Shown here: positions 23,918 through 32,240 of the stretch, one piece after another
How positions within the stretch are numbered: position 1 is the stretch's first letter
How the letters are laid out: each line of letters begins with the position of its first letter
DNA from: a virus
Virus record (IMG/VR): IMGVR_UViG_3300017949_000004
Coordinates: 1 to 64,000 of that record
Reading direction: 5' to 3' (one strand)
DNA length: 64,000 nt
Translations under genes and position numbers: made by a program
Notes under the pieces: model-generated
Told to the model about the DNA's origin: nothing
Databases searched by the model: none
What the model saw: the letters and a program-made list of their open reading frames with translations, nothing else

Positions 23918-25429
23918 TTATTCTCCTTTGCTTTTAATAATTTGATTGAGTAATTTGTATGCTTCTGAGCGAGTCATATTTTGGATTTTCTCTTTTGATA
24001 AATCAGAGTGTTTAATATACTCTCTTAGCGTATTAATATCCAAATATGTTTCTTCTTTTTTAACAGGTGCCATACCTTTTTGTGCACCTGGCCTGCTCAT
24101 GTCTCTTTTAGCTGCCGCAGCTGCTCTTTTCTCCGCATCTGCATCTTTAGCTTTTAATTTCTGTGCAGCTAATCTAATAAGTTCTAAACGCTTAGCTTTT
24201 TGCTCAGGTGTCATTTCTTCATTCCTCTCTAAAGCCTTCTTAGCTTTATCTCTGTATCCTTGAGCATGACCATATGGTAATTTTTTAATGTCATGACCAT
24301 CCTTTTTAGCAAGCTCACCTGCATGCTGTTGGATATTCCAACCATGACTGTTAGGTGTCATAGACTCATTTGCTTGTCTTAAAGCCTTCTTGGCAGCTGG
24401 ATGATTGGAAAGTCCTTTCTTGATCTTTTCCATTTTCTTAGCGGCACCGGTGTAGTCTCCACCTTTATGTCTAGGATCGTTAGCAATGCCTTTAGCCATT
24501 CTAATTTGCTTGGCTGTAATATATTCATCTAACTGATTTTCTTCTACTTCTTCTTTAGTAGGTTTAGGACCAGGAATTCTATCTCCTAGTTTCTTTTTCA
24601 TATGTTGATATTCTTTATTAGCTGCAAAGTCTTTTGCTGTAGGCTTAGAAGTAGGCTTACCATCTGCTCCCATGAAGCCAGGAATCATTTTAGCTTCTTC
24701 TACACTTTCTCCCTGTACACCAGGAAACTTTTCTTTGTTCTTATTTTTTAATCTATCTCTAGCTGCATTTGCATCTTTGTTAGGAATTCTAAAACCGCCT
24801 GTATCATGAGACTCTTTGTCTTTAGACATAGCGCCACCTGTAGACTCATCAACGCCCTTTTTCTCATCATCAGAAACGTGCATATTGTCTACAGTATTAA
24901 AAAATTTCTTTTTCTTATCTGCAGGCAAGTCTCTAATACTAGACACTCCAAACTTCTTAAGTGCTGCGTTAAATTTTTCTTTGTAGTCTTCATTCATCTT
25001 AATGATGCTTTCATCTACTTCCTGTTTTTCTTTTTCTTTTCTGAGGGACTTGGCAAAGCTTTTCATTTTCTCAGACTTACTTTTCCTTCCCAATTTTTGG
25101 GCTCTCTTTTCGTCTTTAATTCTCTGCTCTTCACCGTCAACGATTTCTACACCGTCAACCACCCTCTCATCTAGTTGATTCACGATTTGCTCCTCTGTTT
25201 GATATCTAGCTCTCTGAGTATGTTGCTTTGCTCTATTAAAAACAGTATCGTCACCAAAGACTATGAACATTAATTTGTCCATATAATCTTTGATAACTTC
25301 TCTTTCGTTGGGTAGTAATGCACCACCCATCTTTACTCTAGCAATTGCTTTTTTAAGAATAGGAAGTTTCTGAGCGGGCATTAAACCCTGCCTCACTAAC
25401 ATTTCCATTCTTTTACTCTGATCTGCCAT
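23918..25429 (-). CDS. Large lysine-rich, probably virion-associated protein
   Basis: The 503-residue protein is very Lys, Glu, Ala and Gln-rich and low in hydrophobics. Loosely repeated short elements such as EEN-LDEY, VDES and KPT may mark processing or disorder. The C-terminal 60 residues look helical (LREYIKHSDLSKEKIQNMT). It could be an internal head or core-type protein. A late promoter at 25456-25463 supports late expression. Confidence 0.6.
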   Translation of the reverse strand: MADQSKRMEMLVRQGLMPAQKLPILKKAIARVKMGGALLPNEREVIKDYMDKLMFIVFGDDTVFNRAKQHTQRARYQTEEQIVNQLDERVVDGVEIVDGEEQRIKDEKRAQKLGRKSKSEKMKSFAKSLRKEKEKQEVDESIIKMNEDYKEKFNAALKKFGVSSIRDLPADKKKKFFNTVDNMHVSDDEKKGVDESTGGAMSKDKESHDTGGFRIPNKDANAARDRLKNKNKEKFPGVQGESVEEAKMIPGFMGADGKPTSKPTAKDFAANKEYQHMKKKLGDRIPGPKPTKEEVEENQLDEYITAKQIRMAKGIANDPRHKGGDYTGAAKKMEKIKKGLSNHPAAKKALRQANESMTPNSHGWNIQQHAGELAKKDGHDIKKLPYGHAQGYRDKAKKALERNEEMTPEQKAKRLELIRLAAQKLKAKDADAEKRAAAAAKRDMSRPGAQKGMAPVKKEETYLDINTLREYIKHSDLSKEKIQNMTRSEAYKLLNQIIKSKGE

Positions 25430-25455
25430 TGTTAATTACCTTTGAATTACAATGG

Positions 25456-25463
25456 TATTTATA
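25456..25463 (-). promoter_or_regulatory. T4-type late promoter
   Basis: TATAAATA lies 27 bases upstream of the start at 25429, in the gap between two virion-like genes. Confidence 0.65.
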
Positions 25464-25501
25464 AGAAATGAACATTGAATTAAAAAAAGATTAAATCTTT
25501 T

Positions 25502-26695
25502 TTAGCCGATGCCGACTTTACCGTAGCTCTTAACCTTTTTAGGTTTCTTTGGCTTAGGTATTTTTGCCTTTTTAGATTTTTGTGAACTGCTCTTTATAGG
25601 TTTTGCAGGTTTATATTTCTTAGACACTTGTGCCTTTTTAGATCCCCTGCTCTTCATTCTAGCTATTTCCATTTTACGCATGTTGGGTAACATTTTAACA
25701 GCTAATCTTGAAACAAGAGGTGCAAATCTTTTTACCATTGTTTCAAGTCTTGATCTTTCTGCAGGTGGTAAGTTGGCTCTGTTTCTACCTCGTAATAGTC
25801 TTTTGTAGACCATACCACGAGCTCCACGAACAGCTCTTTTCTTTAATCTTTCGGGTGAAGAACCTCTACGTAGGGCAATTTGTCTTGCTACTTTTAATTT
25901 TTGTCTGTTACGTCTAGCAGAGAAACGTCTTTTTAATCTTCCTTGTACCGATAAAACTTCTGTTATATTAATATCGCTATGATAATCTGTTATATCCTCA
26001 AGCTCATCGTCATCATATAGATGTAATGATAAGGCATCTTCCCATGTAAAATTTTCTGCTTCTGCTTCTAATGACTTAATATCTTCGTCAGTTAAAGTGT
26101 CTGCTTCTGCCTCGTTTTGTTTTCTGTACTCGTGTTTAGAGTTATCCTTTTCAGTTTCAACTTCTATATCCTCACAACCACAATTTTCTTTAACTTGAAT
26201 AGGAGTATTAATTGGCTTAATTAGTTCTGTCTTTTTAGCCTTTTCCTCTCCAGGTGTGAGCTTTTTAAAATACTCTGTACCCTTATCTGTACCCCACTCC
26301 ATGCCTCCTGGTGTAGGATCGTACTCGGCGTCTTCTTTAAGTTTGTCTAAAATCTTTTGTCTAATATTAGGCTTTAAGTCTTTAAAATGAAATAAGTTTA
26401 CGCTTTTCTCAGTGTGCTTCTCACCTGTCATTACTTGACCGTCGTGTGCGTGTTGTGGACCTTTCCACTCTTTACCGTCTTGTGTATAGTGTCCGTCTGT
26501 TTTCCAAGAATGCTCTTTGCCTTCGTTATGCGACTCTTTCTTTCTTTTAGATGCAAGATAAGCAGCAACTGCCATACTTCTACGTTTAGACTTGCCTTTG
26601 CCTTTAAATTGAGGGGCGTCAGACTTTTTAAAATCGTCGATGTAGTCGCCTATGCTGTTTTTATCAGCATTTAATTTCTCAGTCAGATCCGTCAT
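25502..26695 (-). CDS. Basic virion-type protein with Arg/Lys-rich C-terminal domain
   Basis: The 397-residue protein has an acidic N-terminal two thirds and a strongly basic C-terminal domain from about residue 250 (VQGRLKRRFSARRNRQKLKV, RRGSSPERLKKRAVRGARG) with a Lys/Pro/Ser tail. This polarity suggests DNA or RNA binding by the C-terminus and a protein contact surface in the N-terminus, as in internal head proteins. A NCGCED element near residue 172 is notable. I recognise the Arg-rich block as common in T4-like marine phage structural proteins. Confidence 0.65.
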   Translation of the reverse strand: MTDLTEKLNADKNSIGDYIDDFKKSDAPQFKGKGKSKRRSMAVAAYLASKRKKESHNEGKEHSWKTDGHYTQDGKEWKGPQHAHDGQVMTGEKHTEKSVNLFHFKDLKPNIRQKILDKLKEDAEYDPTPGGMEWGTDKGTEYFKKLTPGEEKAKKTELIKPINTPIQVKENCGCEDIEVETEKDNSKHEYRKQNEAEADTLTDEDIKSLEAEAENFTWEDALSLHLYDDDELEDITDYHSDINITEVLSVQGRLKRRFSARRNRQKLKVARQIALRRGSSPERLKKRAVRGARGMVYKRLLRGRNRANLPPAERSRLETMVKRFAPLVSRLAVKMLPNMRKMEIARMKSRGSKKAQVSKKYKPAKPIKSSSQKSKKAKIPKPKKPKKVKSYGKVGIG

Positions 26696-27113
26696 CTTGG
26701 AGTCTCTCTCTTAATTCCTCTGTTCTAGATTGTTCACTTACAGGTACAGCCTGCTTCTCATAGTAAACAATCAGTGCTGTCTGTTGTTCTATAAAACGTC
26801 TAAGTTCTGCCATGTTTAAAGATAAATTCTCATACCCAGGAACACTTATAGCAAAGAATACAAAGTCTCCGTTATCCTTTACAAATTTTTCTTTAAACTC
26901 TTCAAAGTTCTCTTCTGTAACAGCATAGAAGTACAACTGGTTTAAGTTTAAACCTTTTGGACGTGCCTGTATAGGTATTGTCCTTTCTACTGTTTGTATT
27001 TGTGTTATAACTTTAGGCTCTGGGCGCAATGTAGAACAGCCCTGTAAAACCAATCCTAAACTAAGGATTAGAAGTAATGCCTTGTAGCTCTTCTCGTAAT
27101 TTTTCACTTGCAT
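26679..27113 (-). CDS. Outer-membrane spanin-like lipoprotein
   Basis: The 144-residue protein has an N-terminal signal (KALLLILSLGLVLQGC) with a lipobox ending in Cys at about residue 26. A Pro-containing segment and a helical C-terminus follow. Its start lies inside the end of the gene at 27061-27432, the overlapping arrangement of Rz/Rz1 spanins that fuse the inner and outer membranes during lysis of Gram-negative hosts. It is larger than classical Rz1, so function is inferred from lipobox and position. Confidence 0.7.
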   Translation of the reverse strand: MQVKNYEKSYKALLLILSLGLVLQGCSTLRPEPKVITQIQTVERTIPIQARPKGLNLNQLYFYAVTEENFEEFKEKFVKDNGDFVFFAISVPGYENLSLNMAELRRFIEQQTALIVYYEKQAVPVSEQSRTEELRERLQDDGSD

Positions 27114-27432
27114 TGTTTACTCTGTTTTCAATTAAACCTGGTTTCTGTAATGTCAATACGGTTAAGTTATGACGTCTCAATTTACCAATCAACTCATCTT
27201 GGTACACTTCTGCCTGTTGTAATTCAGATTGAAGTTCTGCCATTTTTACTTGATTGGCTGCGTTTTCCTGTTGTAAGATTTCAAATGCTTCTCGGTTTGC
27301 TTCTGCTGCTACCTCAAGTTTAGCATTATTTTCTCTTAATTGTTCTATTCTTGCTTGGGTGTCTTTGTAGTACAGATAACCTGCACCAAAGAAGCCAACA
27401 AGCATTAATAATGGTAATAACCTAAATATCAT
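27061..27432 (-). CDS. Inner-membrane spanin-like protein
   Basis: I start at the ATG at 27432 (MIFRLLPLLMLVGFFGAGYL), one base past the upstream stop; the longer frame to 27609 would be read through the upstream gene. The 123-residue product has one N-terminal membrane span (about 3-20) and a coiled coil (about 25-85), ending in NLTVLTLQKPGLIENRVNN, a pattern I associate with marine T4-like phages. Its end overlaps the start of a lipoprotein gene, as expected for an i-spanin. Confidence 0.75.
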   Translation of the reverse strand: MIFRLLPLLMLVGFFGAGYLYYKDTQARIEQLRENNAKLEVAAEANREAFEILQQENAANQVKMAELQSELQQAEVYQDELIGKLRRHNLTVLTLQKPGLIENRVNNASEKLREELQGITSNP

Positions 27433-27433
27433 A

Positions 27434-27961
27434 TTAGCAATTCCATCTTCTTCTTGCTGCTTTACCTCTTTCCCCTGTCCAGCTACGTGATCTAGCACAG
27501 AAAGATTTACGTCTTTTTGCCGCTTTGCTACCAGGTTTGAGTTTGCTAGGAGGAGTAGTAACAGCAGTTTGTAGTTTACTTCCTGGATTTTGACGTCTAT
27601 ATTTTTCAACGCCTTTTTGTGTCAGGCCGGCACCATCTTCAGTGGGACGTTTATGACCGCCTTTTTGGGTCATGCCTTCCATACCCTTATCTTCTTTCAC
27701 GTAATGGTGAGAGGTTTTGCCTGTTTTTGTATTGCGCAATTCAACATGACGACCCACTTTGACATCTGTTAATGCTTCATGCGTCCCGTCTTTAAATTTT
27801 TGTTGTAGCTGTTTAACCGTCATGTCCTTGCCGGCTTCTTCCTTGACGCAATTATTTACACGAACACCGCCTTTCATCTTGGTGCCCTTCTTCTTATACC
27901 CGTCCCAACACTTAGGATCAAGTCTCTGTTTTTCTTCAAAAAACTCTATAAAACTTAACAT
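27434..27961 (-). CDS. DUF6321-type basic phage protein
   Basis: The 175-residue protein has LDPKCWDGYKKKGTKMKGG near the N-terminus and GLTQKGVEKYRRQNPGSKLQ, then SKAAKRRKSFCARSRSW at the C-terminus. These conserved-looking blocks, with paired Cys and many basic residues, recur in marine phage proteins of unknown function (DUF6321, name from memory). DNA or RNA binding is plausible. A late promoter lies upstream at 27985-27992. Confidence 0.7.
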   Translation of the reverse strand: MLSFIEFFEEKQRLDPKCWDGYKKKGTKMKGGVRVNNCVKEEAGKDMTVKQLQQKFKDGTHEALTDVKVGRHVELRNTKTGKTSHHYVKEDKGMEGMTQKGGHKRPTEDGAGLTQKGVEKYRRQNPGSKLQTAVTTPPSKLKPGSKAAKRRKSFCARSRSWTGERGKAARRRWNC

Positions 27962-27964
27962 AGG

Positions 27965-28282
27965 TTATTTCCCTTGTTTCATTGTATTTATAATATTTCT
28001 AAGTTCTTCTATCTCATCTTTTAGTTCTGTAGCACCGCCAGGAGCTACAGGTGGGTGAGACCACTCTTCCAATTTATCTATACGTTTTGCTAATAGGGGA
28101 TATTGACGACGCCATTTCTCTTCTTGTTTGAGAATAGCTAAGTCATATTTTTCAGACAGATAGTCTAGGTACTTGTTGATTTTATCTTGGGACCAAATAC
28201 CTACTTTTGTTCCCAAAAACCATTGACCTGCTGATGAACTTATAATGCCAGAGACGACTGCTCTAACTAGAAACCACCACAT
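27965..28282 (-). CDS. Small membrane-associated hypothetical protein
   Basis: The 105-residue protein has a hydrophobic N-terminus (MWWFLVRAVVSGIISSSAG), then a charged helical region with a Pro-rich SHPPVAPGGATE linker and a coiled-coil-like C-terminus. It overlaps the end of the upstream nucleotidyltransferase gene by 20 bases. Confidence 0.6.
   Translation of the reverse strand: MWWFLVRAVVSGIISSSAGQWFLGTKVGIWSQDKINKYLDYLSEKYDLAILKQEEKWRRQYPLLAKRIDKLEEWSHPPVAPGGATELKDEIEELRNIINTMKQGK
27985..27992 (-). promoter_or_regulatory. T4-type late promoter
   Basis: TATAAATA lies 24 bases upstream of the DUF6321-type gene start at 27961, inside the end of the preceding gene. Confidence 0.55.
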
Positions 28283-28904
28283 TGTTTTCCTCCACTAAGA
28301 ATTTACTGAAGGACATTTTTAAATCGGAATCTTCATGCAATCCCATTCCATGCCTTGTTGCTTGGAATAGTTTTTTAGCGTGCATATCAGATGCCCTGGG
28401 GTGCAACCCAGACTTGAAACTTTTATAATCATTATTTCCGGCATGTGTTCTCATTTTAGTCCCACTAATGCCTGCTACTCCATCTGCATCTGGATCTCTC
28501 TGTCCTGCAGATACTACTTTCAAATGTTTGAAGTGATACTCACCATTAGGTCCGTTGTACTTATCAGCTAGTCTTTGAAACTCTGATACTCTATCCGAAC
28601 CCGCTACCATAGTTACATGCGTATGTCCTTCTTGATGCATTTTTTTAAGATGTGCTAAGAAATGAGGATGTTCTCTACTACTTGCCTCAAACTTAACACC
28701 CGTATGAATGTGCTTTAAGTAATTAATTTTTTGATGTGCCTGTAAAGGATTTTTATTTTTATCAAAAGAATGGCTAACAATAACTCTGTGATCTGCGCCA
28801 TGTTGCTTTGCTAACTGATGTACTTTATCAATTAGTTTGCTGTGCCCCGCAGTAGGAGGATTTAACCTACCAAATGCGAACACAATATGTTTATCTTTTT
28901 GCAT
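28263..28904 (-). CDS. HxGH-type nucleotidyltransferase
   Basis: The 213-residue protein has FAFGRLNPPTAGHSKLI (about residues 9-25), which holds the conserved GR-x-P-x-x-GH of cytidylyl/adenylyltransferases, and GISGTKMR (about 144-151), matching the ISGTxxR motif. The protein is unusually His-rich between these motifs. It would transfer a nucleotide to a phosphate-bearing substrate. It lies one gene from a ligase-like protein, which may be significant. Confidence 0.8.
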   Translation of the reverse strand: MQKDKHIVFAFGRLNPPTAGHSKLIDKVHQLAKQHGADHRVIVSHSFDKNKNPLQAHQKINYLKHIHTGVKFEASSREHPHFLAHLKKMHQEGHTHVTMVAGSDRVSEFQRLADKYNGPNGEYHFKHLKVVSAGQRDPDADGVAGISGTKMRTHAGNNDYKSFKSGLHPRASDMHAKKLFQATRHGMGLHEDSDLKMSFSKFLVEENNVVVSS

Positions 28905-29153
28905 CTAAAATACCTTTACTAAATTGTAACCCACAGGAGCGACTGTTTTAATTTCATGTTTTTGTCCCTGTGTGTCTGTAAACTTAAAATGTGTAGGGGT
29001 AATTTTTGTTAGCTTTTTGACACGATATGTCTTTGGCGAACTTGTCTCTAACCTACTACCATCAGGCAATACTTTTGTATCACCTATATGAAAAATGGTT
29101 AACTCCCATTCTTCTTTAATTAATTTTAACCACCAGTGCTTTAACTTCGTCAT
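28905..29153 (-). CDS. Small hypothetical beta-rich protein
   Basis: Eighty-two residues with a Trp-rich N-terminus (LKHWWLKLIKEEWELT) and a strand-rich remainder (YRVKKLTKITPTHFKFTD). It fits precisely between the nucleotidyltransferase and ligase-like genes. Function is unknown. Confidence 0.6.
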   Translation of the reverse strand: MTKLKHWWLKLIKEEWELTIFHIGDTKVLPDGSRLETSSPKTYRVKKLTKITPTHFKFTDTQGQKHEIKTVAPVGYNLVKVF

Positions 29154-30332
29154 TTACTTACCTTTTTTTAATTCGTCTCCTCTAGCAAAGTTGGCAGCAC
29201 TAAACTCATGTCGTGCTACAAACTTAGAAGGGCGTCCATTTCTGTGTACAACATAACCTTCTGGTTTTGTGGGCAACCCACCAATTTCATGTCCAACCTC
29301 TGAATGGGATGCTAAGGCATTTGTTAATACGTTTTTGGCATTTTGTAAATGCTTGTGCATTTGTAGAACGCTAGTAATATGTTCTTTGCTTTTACTAGCA
29401 TGTGCAATGGCATTATCTCGGGTTGCTGTGTGTCTTGCCTTAGCAGCAGGCGATTTAACTCCTGCTATCTTTTTATCATGATGTGCTGTATAATGTTTTA
29501 TGAAATCATCATGATTGGGTTCACTACCATCGCGAACAGTTTGATTGATATACGTCTTAATGTGTTCTGCATGCTTGCCAACGTGTGCGTGTGCTTCTTT
29601 TTTGGTTTTCTTAAACACTTCTGTGGCTGCTGCCATATGTTTTTTGTACTCTGACTGCTGTTCCTGTGTATAAGCAACTTTGCTTAAATCGTGTTGAACA
29701 CTTAGATTGTGTACATCAGGGTGATCATTAAGTTCAATGTCTGCACCATGAACAGCTTTCATATCTGCAAAGTTTTTGCCTTCGTATTTTGTATGTACTG
29801 CAATACCTATTTGAGAGTTCATAGCCTTTTGTGCATGTTCCGAGCTAGAATCGTGGTGGTAGGTAATTGTGTTCGGTGTGTAATGTACACGAGTGCCATC
29901 GTGTCGAACATCACCTTTTGTGTGCATAATGTCTGCTTGATAAACACCCTCACCTGAGTGAACTTTAGGTAAGTGTGCTAGTGCAGCCTTTAATTTTTGT
30001 GTTAACCCTGGGGAATGGCCGTGGTTCTTATCGATGTCCTCAGGTGTATAATTAATTTTAGGTTTCTTGTTGAACACAGATTTAGATCCTACAAAAAATT
30101 TACCTGTGTCGGGATGCTTACCAAAAACGACTGATGGACTACCATCATACTTCACAGTAATTTTGGTGTCATTTTGTCCGCCTAGCAACTTGTTATGTAC
30201 ATCGTTCAAATTGTGGAAGGCGTGGGCAAACCCTTGTTCGCCTCCGTGTATGACGTGATCCTCTACATGCTCCAAGTGCTTGAGCTTGTCTTCTTCTGTC
30301 TGTTCTGTAATGTGTTTCTTGAATGAGAGCAT
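29154..30332 (-). CDS. Ligase/nucleotidyltransferase-fold-like protein (DUF6267-type)
   Basis: The 392-residue protein contains ITVKYDGSPSVVFG near residue 57 and FFVGSKSVF near 75. Its C-terminal EGYVVHRNGRPSKFVAR (about 363-379) resembles motifs I (KxDG), IV (EGxV) and V of covalent nucleotidyltransferases such as RNA and DNA ligases. The middle is His/Lys-rich and helical. It matches a family of T4-like marine phages that I recall as DUF6267. I start at MLSFKKH (30332), since the ATG 21 bases earlier sits right behind the -10 box. It has both early and late promoters. Confidence 0.65.
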   Translation of the reverse strand: MLSFKKHITEQTEEDKLKHLEHVEDHVIHGGEQGFAHAFHNLNDVHNKLLGGQNDTKITVKYDGSPSVVFGKHPDTGKFFVGSKSVFNKKPKINYTPEDIDKNHGHSPGLTQKLKAALAHLPKVHSGEGVYQADIMHTKGDVRHDGTRVHYTPNTITYHHDSSSEHAQKAMNSQIGIAVHTKYEGKNFADMKAVHGADIELNDHPDVHNLSVQHDLSKVAYTQEQQSEYKKHMAAATEVFKKTKKEAHAHVGKHAEHIKTYINQTVRDGSEPNHDDFIKHYTAHHDKKIAGVKSPAAKARHTATRDNAIAHASKSKEHITSVLQMHKHLQNAKNVLTNALASHSEVGHEIGGLPTKPEGYVVHRNGRPSKFVARHEFSAANFARGDELKKGK

Positions 30333-30364
30333 TTCTTTAGTCCGTTTCTTCATTTTATACCATT

Positions 30365-30393
30365 ATTATAGCACAAAATGAGCCTTTTGTCAA
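30365..30393 (-). promoter_or_regulatory. Early sigma70-type promoter, extended -10
   Basis: TTGACA at 30388-30393, a 17-base spacer ending GTGC and TATAAT at 30365-30370 drive the ligase-like gene. The extended -10 is the same as in the other early promoters. Confidence 0.85.
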
Positions 30394-30411
30394 GCATTAT
30401 TTTGACTTATT

Positions 30412-30425
30412 TCCCCTATGGGAAT
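30412..30425 (-). promoter_or_regulatory. Hairpin at the predicted 5' end of a late transcript
   Basis: TTCCC and GGGAA arms enclose a four-base loop. The predicted start site of the late promoter at 30430-30437 is about 30424, so the RNA would begin with this hairpin. Confidence 0.5.
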
Positions 30426-30429
30426 CAAG

Positions 30430-30437
30430 TATTTATA
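30430..30437 (-). promoter_or_regulatory. T4-type late promoter
   Basis: TATAAATA lies upstream of the early promoter of the ligase-like gene and downstream of the lipoprotein terminator, giving that gene a second, late start. Confidence 0.6.
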
Positions 30438-30439
30438 AG

Positions 30440-30471
30440 ATCTAAAGAAAGATAAGGGCTCTTTCGAGCCC
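30440..30471 (-). terminator. Intrinsic terminator of the lipoprotein gene
   Basis: GGGCTC (minus-strand 5' arm at 30466-30471) and GAGCCC (30456-30461) form a perfect six-base stem with a GAAA tetraloop, followed by a T-rich run with interruptions. It lies 15 bases after the stop codon at 30486. Confidence 0.8.
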
Positions 30472-30485
30472 TAGTTGGTTAGGAA

Positions 30486-31451
30486 TTAGTTACAAACAAT
30501 AGTGCCTGTGCCATCATCCTGACAAGTAATTGGAGTTGCTAGATCTGCGCTAATTTGATTAATCGTTGCCTGTAAGCTGGCAATGATTGTAGCGTAGTTA
30601 GACTGTCCCGACAAGTTAGTTGCATTAGCGTCACCCAACGTGGTAGTTAGAGTAGCAGCATTGGTAGTTTGAATGCTATCCAACAAAGTATTGTACCCTG
30701 TTGAAATATCAACCATGCCAGTCATGCCGGCTGTACCAAGTGCCTCCATTCCATCCATACCCCATTTACTAACATCTACAATTCCAGTCATACCTGCAGT
30801 TGAAATGTTTTGTGAAGTTTGGAATCCGGTTGTTGCAACACTGTCAACAGTGGCAAAACCTAAGCCTGCAACGTTGGTGGTGGCGTCAAAGCCAGCACCT
30901 GCAATACTATCAGCAGTGCCAAGTCCCGCAATACCTAAGTCAACTGTTTGTTGTCCTGCGGTATTAAGAGCAGTAAATCCTGCAATCGCAAGATCAGCAC
31001 TAGCTGTAGAAGCAGTAGACCATTGTGATCCTAGACCAACAACCATGTCCTGCTGTCCCAATTGAATAGCTTGATTCGAAGCAAAACTTGCCATTTGAAT
31101 TTCCTTGCTATTATTAGATTGAGCTTTAGCTAAGTCCGTTTGCAACCAGATGCTACCTAATGTAGTGGCTCCAGGTACTAAGACGCTGGCCCACTTTAAG
31201 GCATCTGACTCAACATATTGGGGAACTACAGACCTGTCTTGAGTAAGCGCAATAGCCATAACCGCGGCTGATGCTGCCCCTTGATCTCCACTACTTGCTA
31301 TTTTTGATAACGCCTCATATTTAGCGGCGCTTGCTAAAGCATTAGCTTCTGCTGTTTTCCTGATAGCCTCGTAATACTCGGTACCCGTGGAAGCACAGCC
31401 CACCATGCCTAACAAGCCAGTCGCCATTAAGGCAATAGCTAGTTTTTTCAT
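30486..31451 (-). CDS. Large repetitive lipoprotein
   Basis: The ATG at 31451 follows a GGGAGAG site and gives a 321-residue protein with a signal peptide MKKLAIALMATGLLGMVGC, lipidated at Cys 19. The mature part is Ala, Thr, Gly and Ser-rich. From about residue 155 it has repeated units of roughly 10-16 residues with the theme (A/T)G-(L/F/M)-x-(T/V)-(V/D)-(S/D), for example AGFTALN, AGLGTAD and AGMTGIVD. It is very like a surface-exposed adhesin or host-surface blocking lipoprotein; that role is inferred. It has its own late promoter and terminator. Confidence 0.75.
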   Translation of the reverse strand: MKKLAIALMATGLLGMVGCASTGTEYYEAIRKTAEANALASAAKYEALSKIASSGDQGAASAAVMAIALTQDRSVVPQYVESDALKWASVLVPGATTLGSIWLQTDLAKAQSNNSKEIQMASFASNQAIQLGQQDMVVGLGSQWSTASTASADLAIAGFTALNTAGQQTVDLGIAGLGTADSIAGAGFDATTNVAGLGFATVDSVATTGFQTSQNISTAGMTGIVDVSKWGMDGMEALGTAGMTGMVDISTGYNTLLDSIQTTNAATLTTTLGDANATNLSGQSNYATIIASLQATINQISADLATPITCQDDGTGTIVCN

Positions 31452-31475
31452 AAGTCTCTCCCTGATATATATATC

Positions 31476-31498
31476 AAGCACACTATACATGTGTGCTT
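31476..31498 (-). promoter_or_regulatory. Leader hairpin of the lipoprotein mRNA
   Basis: AAGCACAC and GTGTGCTT arms (eight base pairs) enclose a seven-base loop between the late promoter and the start codon. The predicted transcript start is inside the first arm, so the RNA begins with this stem. Confidence 0.6.
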
Positions 31499-31501
31499 TA
31501 T

Positions 31502-31509
31502 TATTTATA
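31502..31509 (-). promoter_or_regulatory. T4-type late promoter
   Basis: TATAAATA lies at the end of the glycosyltransferase gene and drives the lipoprotein gene starting at 31451. Confidence 0.65.
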
Positions 31510-32227
31510 ACAATCTAACAAAAGGAAAGTTTATTTTGTTAGAAACTGTACCCCTTAACTGTTCCAAATTTGGAACAGGTTTAGAGTATTTAATTAGCAT
31601 ATTTTCGTTATCATACTCTAATATGCCCTCTACACCCACATCAACAACAGCTTTTCTACCACCTCGGTGTAGTCCTAAGGTAATACCAACATTGTTTCTT
31701 GTAGAAACCTGTTCTAAACGTTGATGAAATTCTCTATCTCCTGTATGATATCCCGTAAAGGACTCATCATAACCACCGGCTTCCCAATAGGTATCTCGAT
31801 GTACAATAAATGTATTCAAATGTCCTGGGAATTGAAAAAATTGTTTCTTAGCATAACTATACATATTGAAGAAGTATGCTCTGCCTTTAGAATAAGTTAT
31901 TCTTCTTAACTGCCCAACATCACCTGGATTTAATGTCATGTCCATATCTAAAAAAGCAATAACATCTGTTGGTGCGTACTTGGCTGCTAAATTTCTACAA
32001 CCATGAGAATTAAATCCTAGATCTCTTGTTACTCTCCAAAGCTGTATATCAACACCGTATGGAAAATAAACATCTTTAAGTATATCATGTGCTGGATATT
32101 TTACAGAATAATCATCTGTAATAAAAATTTCTACTCCAGGAGGATAATCCTCCCAGAGACTTATTTGTTTTTCTAGTAACTCAGGTTCTTCAAAGTAAGA
32201 ATAGGCTATAGTTAGCCTAGGTGGCAT
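31505..32227 (-). CDS. Glycosyltransferase family 2-like protein
   Basis: The protein has a GT-A fold pattern: LTIAYSYFEEPELLEKQI near the start, a FITDDYS motif, the metal-binding FLDMDMTL (DxD) in the middle, and GGYDESFTGYHTGDREF later. It should transfer a sugar from a nucleotide donor. I start at the ATG at 32227, close to the domain start and 13 bases past the upstream stop; a start at 32281 would overlap the upstream gene by 41 bases and is the alternative. Confidence 0.75.
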   Translation of the reverse strand: MPPRLTIAYSYFEEPELLEKQISLWEDYPPGVEIFITDDYSVKYPAHDILKDVYFPYGVDIQLWRVTRDLGFNSHGCRNLAAKYAPTDVIAFLDMDMTLNPGDVGQLRRITYSKGRAYFFNMYSYAKKQFFQFPGHLNTFIVHRDTYWEAGGYDESFTGYHTGDREFHQRLEQVSTRNNVGITLGLHRGGRKAVVDVGVEGILEYDNENMLIKYSKPVPNLEQLRGTVSNKINFPFVRLL

Positions 32228-32240
32228 CTTATCTTTGTTC

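Noticed and set aside
25708-25917. Hydrophobic plus-strand frame that could look like a membrane peptide
   Set aside because: It is the complement of the Arg/Lys-rich region of the structural protein; hydrophobicity follows from the reversed codons.
30673-31065. Plus-strand open frame of 130 codons inside the lipoprotein gene
   Set aside because: It is a by-product of the repeats and Ala/Gly-rich composition of the lipoprotein.
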